DNA from: Oscillospiraceae bacterium
GTDB lineage: Bacteria > Bacillota > Clostridia > Saccharofermentanales > Saccharofermentanaceae
DNA length: 9,090 nt
Direction of reading: 5' to 3'
Assembly (NCBI GenBank): GCA_902803695.1
Contig: CADCQX010000192.1
Coordinates: 1-9,090, forward strand
The notes beneath the pieces were generated by a model. It searched no databases. It was not told where the DNA came from and was given only the letters and a program-made list of their open reading frames with translations. Below are positions 6,264 to 9,090 of this stretch, one piece after another. The position numbers and the translations under genes were made by a program. Numbering within the stretch: the stretch's first letter is position 1; every line of letters starts with the position of its first letter.

Positions 6264-7274
6264 ATGAGAAAACTTCTATTGGTTGACGGATATTCGATCA
6301 TGTACCGCTCGCATTATGCATATGCGGGCAAGGCAATGCTTACGGCACCTGACGGAACTCCTACAGGTGCGATCAGCGGATTTTTCAATTCGCTTTTCAG
6401 TGTTATCGACGAGTATAAGCCGACCAATATCTGCGTTACTTTTGATGTTCATGCAGATACGTTCAGACATAAGCTTTCCGCTGATTATAAAGCGACCCGT
6501 AAGCCTATGCCTGACGAGCTTAAAGCTCAGATGCCTGTCCTTAAGAATCTTCTTGATCTCATGGGTATTGCCCGTGTTGAGAAGGAAACTTTTGAGGCAG
6601 ATGATCTTATCGGAACCTTATCGAAAATGGCCTCTGACGCCGGAGATATAACATATATCTACAGTGGTGATCATGATGACTTCCAGCTCATAGACGAAAA
6701 CGTATCTGTCGTTCTTCCTCAGTCCGGTAAAGGTAAGCCTCCGCGCGTCCTTATCAGCAAGGATGTTTTCGAGGACATGTATGGAATATCACCTGACAGG
6801 TTTATCTATGTTAAGGCTTTGATGGGTGATAATTCAGATAACATCAAGGGTATTGATAAAGTAGGTGAGAAGACCGCTTTTAAACTCATTCAGGATTACA
6901 AAGATATTGACGGTATCTACGCTAACCTTGATTCTATCAAGGGCGCACTTCATAACAATCTCGAAGGTCAGGAAGAGCATCTGGCATTAAGCCTGAAACT
7001 CTGTACCATCGTTCGTGACGTTGATATTGATCTTTCGCTTGATGATACTGTTCTGGACATTCAAAAGACGCAGGAACTTTGTGATGAACTTACAAGACTT
7101 GCTCTTAAAGCAGTCTTGAAAAAACTCGATATGTCTTCAATGAAACCATCATCTATTGATATTTCAACAGGTGAGGGTAAGACCAATTTCGGAAGCGCTT
7201 TTTCTTCCGAGATCGATGAGTTCTTTAAGAACGGAATAACTATCGAGGAAACATCTGCTGACAGATTAAGTTAA
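6264..7274 (+). CDS. polA: PolA N-terminal part: 5'-nuclease (FEN-like) domain
   Basis: 336 residues with the complete flap endonuclease domain that removes RNA primers and 5' flaps during lagging-strand maturation and repair. Metal-binding acids are visible in order: D8 (LVDGY), D61 (TFD), E111/D113/D114 (EADDL), D136/D138 (SGDHDD), and D189/D192 (GDNSDN). The helix-three-turn-helix follows (GIDKVGEKTAFKLI, 196-209). FRHKL (67-71) and YKATRKPMPDEL (75-86) are the usual arch-region motifs. The chain ends at a premature TAA about 75-80 residues after the nuclease core, in the linker to the Klenow part. Because the nuclease is intact, this fragment could still be active on its own. The start follows the upstream stop by 2 nt, with a weak purine-rich AGGAAAAGG in the end of the upstream gene. 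Confidence 0.9.
   Translation: MRKLLLVDGYSIMYRSHYAYAGKAMLTAPDGTPTGAISGFFNSLFSVIDEYKPTNICVTFDVHADTFRHKLSADYKATRKPMPDELKAQMPVLKNLLDLMGIARVEKETFEADDLIGTLSKMASDAGDITYIYSGDHDDFQLIDENVSVVLPQSGKGKPPRVLISKDVFEDMYGISPDRFIYVKALMGDNSDNIKGIDKVGEKTAFKLIQDYKDIDGIYANLDSIKGALHNNLEGQEEHLALSLKLCTIVRDVDIDLSLDDTVLDIQKTQELCDELTRLALKAVLKKLDMSSMKPSSIDISTGEGKTNFGSAFSSEIDEFFKNGITIEETSADRLS
7272..7274 (+). other. Premature in-frame TAA in polA with a small hairpin
   Basis: Codon 337 of polA is TAA. It is overlapped by a 6-bp inverted repeat, AAGCAT (7274-7279) with ATGCTT (7285-7290), loop 5 nt, and by a TTAAAG repeat at 7271-7276 and 7279-7284. The stem is weak and no known readthrough context (such as TGA followed by C) is present. 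One base change would restore a sense codon. Confidence 0.8.
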
Positions 7275-7370
7275 AGCATTAAAGATGCTTATGATAAGCT
7301 TTCCGATGATGATAAGAAATATCCGTTTTATTCGGTTTGTTTCTTTGAAGGAAAAGCTCTTGTTGGTATC

Positions 7371-8987
7371 ATGAAAAGCCCTGTCGTTTATAGTGTTTCG
7401 ATAGATTCGCTTAACGAGCTTTTCTCTAAGATCAAGGACTATGAAATAAGTGTTCTTCCGTCATCTTATTCGTATAAGACAGCATCTAAGTGTTTGTCTG
7501 AACCGATCAAAGATCTGAAGAGTATATTTGATGTTGAGATATGTGCTTATGTTCTTAATACCGTTTCAGGAAATGATGTCAGTTTTGGAACTATCTTTGA
7601 GAGAACTACAGGTATCATTTTCCCGATAGATTCGGAGAGCACTTCGGGCCAGGTATCCCTTTTCGAGATGGAAGATACTGATAAGAAGCTTAAGAACGCT
7701 GCAGGAGAAGCTCTTCTTGTAGCTTATGCAGCTAATGTTCAGGCAAGACAGATTGAGGAAAACAAGCTTACGAATCTTCTTTATATGATCGAGTTTCCGT
7801 TGGTATTGACCCTCGACAGGATCGAACGTAACGGAATGTACGTTTCCAAAGATGAACTTACTCGACTTCATGATGATTTTAAGACAAGGATCAGCGAGAT
7901 CGAGAAAAAGATATATGAACTTACAGGTGAAGAATTCCTCATAAGTTCTCCTAAGCAACTTTCTAATGTTCTTTTCGAAAAACTCGGATTAAAGCACGGA
8001 AAGAAAGGTAAGACCGGCGTTTATTCAACGTCTGCCGAAGTACTCCAGAGCCTTTATGACGAGCATCCTGCAATCCCTTATATCATGGAATACAGAGCTC
8101 TCACCAAGCTTGATTCCACATATGCTGTCGGACTTATAGATAAGATAGAAAGCGATGGCAGGATCAGAACAACATTTACTCAGGCGATGACCAATACGGG
8201 AAGGCTTTCTTCAACCGAGCCTAACCTTCAGAATATCCCTGTAAGGAGCAGTGAAGGTGAGAAGATCAGAAATGCTTTTATCGCACCTGAGGGAAGGGTT
8301 CTTGTCGATGCCGATTATTCACAGATCGAACTTCGTCTTCTTGCAGCAATGTCAGGTGATGAGATCATGTGTGAGGCATTCAGGGAAGGTCAGGATATCC
8401 ATAGAAGAACTGCTTCAGGCCTTTTCGGTGTTCCTGAAGAGGAGGTTACATCATCTCAGAGAGCAGCTGCAAAGACAGTTAATTTCAGTATCGTTTATGG
8501 TGTTACCGAGTATGGCCTTTCCCAGGATCTGCATATCAGTTTCCAGGAGTCAAAGCACTTTATCGAATCATATAAGAGACAGTTCCCGAAGGTCACTTCA
8601 TACCTCGATTCGCTCAAGACAAAGGGAGAGGATCTGGGATATGCAGAGACTTTGTTCGGACGAAGAAGATATCTTAACGAGCTTCGTTCCCAGAACAAGA
8701 ACCTTCGTGAGTTCGGTCTCCGCGTTGCAATGAATACACCTATCCAAGGCACTGCTGCAGATATCATTAAGATAGCGATGAACAGAGTCAATAAGGCTCT
8801 TGAGGAGAAAGTTCCGTCAGCCAAACTCGTTATGCAGGTCCACGATGAACTTATCGTTGAATGTGATAAAGCTGATGCCGAGACTTGTTCAAAACTTCTC
8901 ATCGAAGAGATGGAAAATGCAGTTAAGCTTCCTGTTCCGCTTATTGCAGATTGCGGAATAGGTGATACCTGGCTCAAGGCCAAATAA
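7371..8987 (+). CDS. polA: PolA C-terminal part: dead exo domain plus polymerase
   Basis: Klenow-like part of DNA polymerase I (gap filling, Okazaki fragment maturation). The first in-frame ATG after the premature stop is 7371, but its only purine-rich leader (GAAGGA, 7347-7352) is 18 nt away, and coding sense clearly begins at 7275. So 7371 is a formal start, not a convincing one. Numbering on the full frame: motif A DYSQIELR with D684; motif B/O-helix with R733, K737, F741 and Y745 (phenylalanine where T7 has tyrosine, so ddNTP discrimination is expected); motif C VHDE with H860, D861, E862. The 3'-5' exonuclease-like region has lost its DxE motif and its last acidic motif, as in Bacillus-type PolA, so no proofreading is expected. 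All polymerase catalytic residues are intact, which argues that the upstream stop is recent or an error. Confidence 0.85.
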   Translation: MKSPVVYSVSIDSLNELFSKIKDYEISVLPSSYSYKTASKCLSEPIKDLKSIFDVEICAYVLNTVSGNDVSFGTIFERTTGIIFPIDSESTSGQVSLFEMEDTDKKLKNAAGEALLVAYAANVQARQIEENKLTNLLYMIEFPLVLTLDRIERNGMYVSKDELTRLHDDFKTRISEIEKKIYELTGEEFLISSPKQLSNVLFEKLGLKHGKKGKTGVYSTSAEVLQSLYDEHPAIPYIMEYRALTKLDSTYAVGLIDKIESDGRIRTTFTQAMTNTGRLSSTEPNLQNIPVRSSEGEKIRNAFIAPEGRVLVDADYSQIELRLLAAMSGDEIMCEAFREGQDIHRRTASGLFGVPEEEVTSSQRAAAKTVNFSIVYGVTEYGLSQDLHISFQESKHFIESYKRQFPKVTSYLDSLKTKGEDLGYAETLFGRRRYLNELRSQNKNLREFGLRVAMNTPIQGTAADIIKIAMNRVNKALEEKVPSAKLVMQVHDELIVECDKADAETCSKLLIEEMENAVKLPVPLIADCGIGDTWLKAK

Positions 8988-8993
8988 GGAGGT
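8986..8993 (+). promoter_or_regulatory. Shine-Dalgarno of coaE overlapping the polA stop
   Basis: AAGGAGGT begins inside the polA stop codon (8985-8987). Its GGAGG core ends 10 nt before the ATG at 9003, slightly wide but within range. It fixes the coaE start and suggests ribosomes finishing polA feed coaE. Confidence 0.75.
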
Positions 8994-9002
8994 AACATTC
9001 AG

Positions 9003-9090
9003 ATGTTCGTATTAGGAGTCACAGGCGGTATTGGAACCGGAAAGAGCACTGTTTCAGGTATTTTGAGAGACAGAGGCCTTCTTGTTTTAG
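9003..9090 (+). CDS. coaE: Dephospho-CoA kinase, 5' end only
   Basis: The first 29 codons of a P-loop kinase, cut by the window edge. Residues 7-14 are TGGIGTGK, followed by STVSGIL, the Walker A and first helix typical of dephospho-CoA kinase, which phosphorylates the 3'-OH of dephospho-CoA in the last step of CoA synthesis. The leading strand FVLGVTGGIG is characteristic of CoaE, and coaE directly after polA is a common Firmicutes order. The start is 15 nt past the polA stop, so the gene is probably the next in the operon. Another P-loop kinase is possible from so short a stretch, but CoaE fits best. Confidence 0.85.
   Translation, partial: MFVLGVTGGIGTGKSTVSGILRDRGLLVL

Larger units (their letters stand above)
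6264..8987 (+). pseudogene. polA: polA locus interrupted by one in-frame TAA
   Basis: The whole DNA polymerase I reading frame runs from the ATG at 6264 to the TAA at 8985, 907 codons, which is normal length for PolA. Codon 337 (7272-7274) is TAA. The frame is the same on both sides and stays open from 7275 to 8984, so there is no frameshift, only one premature stop. Other genes here end in TAA, so TAA is not reassigned. No Shine-Dalgarno with proper spacing precedes an in-frame ATG after the stop. Either this is a real nonsense allele, a sequencing or assembly error, or a natural split that leaves a stand-alone 5' nuclease. The first two seem likelier. The upstream gene ends 2 nt before, so polA lies inside the operon. 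Confidence 0.75.

Noticed and set aside
7272..7371. Genetic-code change or programmed readthrough at the polA TAA
   Set aside because: TAA ends at least three other genes here, and the context lacks known readthrough signals. There is also no well-spaced ribosome site for restart at 7371.

Overview
The window reads as chromosomal DNA of an anaerobic, low-to-moderate-GC Gram-positive bacterium, most likely a member of the Clostridia. Three things point there: strong AAGGAGGT-type ribosome binding sites, consensus sigma-A promoters, and a giant 2-hydroxyacyl-CoA dehydratase activase-type iron-sulfur protein of a kind common in strict anaerobes. Genus cannot be named from this sequence. All genes are on the + strand.

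Layout. (1) 34-531: a divergent dihydrofolate reductase (folA), followed by a 17-bp palindrome. (2) 590-1010: a self-contained small transcription unit with a -35/-10 promoter, a perfect Shine-Dalgarno, an 86-residue protein that may have an HPr-like fold without the phosphorylatable histidine, and a strong intrinsic terminator. (3) 1034-9090: a second promoter with an extended -10 and an inverted repeat lying across it, driving an apparent four-gene operon. The operon holds an unrecognised 253-residue protein, a 1468-residue protein that joins two ASKHA activases to dehydratase-like domains, polA, and the start of coaE (cut by the window edge). Spacing is tight throughout (ATGA overlap, then 2 nt, then 15 nt), and I see no terminator or strong internal promoter between these genes.

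Two points stand out. First, the 1468-residue protein carries both halves of an activase dimer in one chain. Each ASKHA half has its own cysteine pair with exactly the same 39-residue spacing (C123/C162 and C441/C480), followed by a C603-C606-C610-C629 cluster and cysteine-rich DUF2229/HgdB-like regions. It looks like a one-chain, ATP-driven, low-potential electron machine, and its substrate cannot be told from sequence. Its translationally coupled 253-residue partner is unrecognised. Second, polA is broken by a single in-frame TAA (7272-7274), in the linker between the 5'-nuclease domain and the Klenow part. The reading frame stays open on both sides and all polymerase motifs are intact.

Functionally the operon mixes replication/repair (polA), CoA synthesis (coaE) and a CoA-ester-type radical enzyme system. 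polA-coaE adjacency is common in Firmicutes; the two genes upstream are the unusual part. No tRNA, rRNA, CRISPR array, insertion sequence or phage feature was seen.
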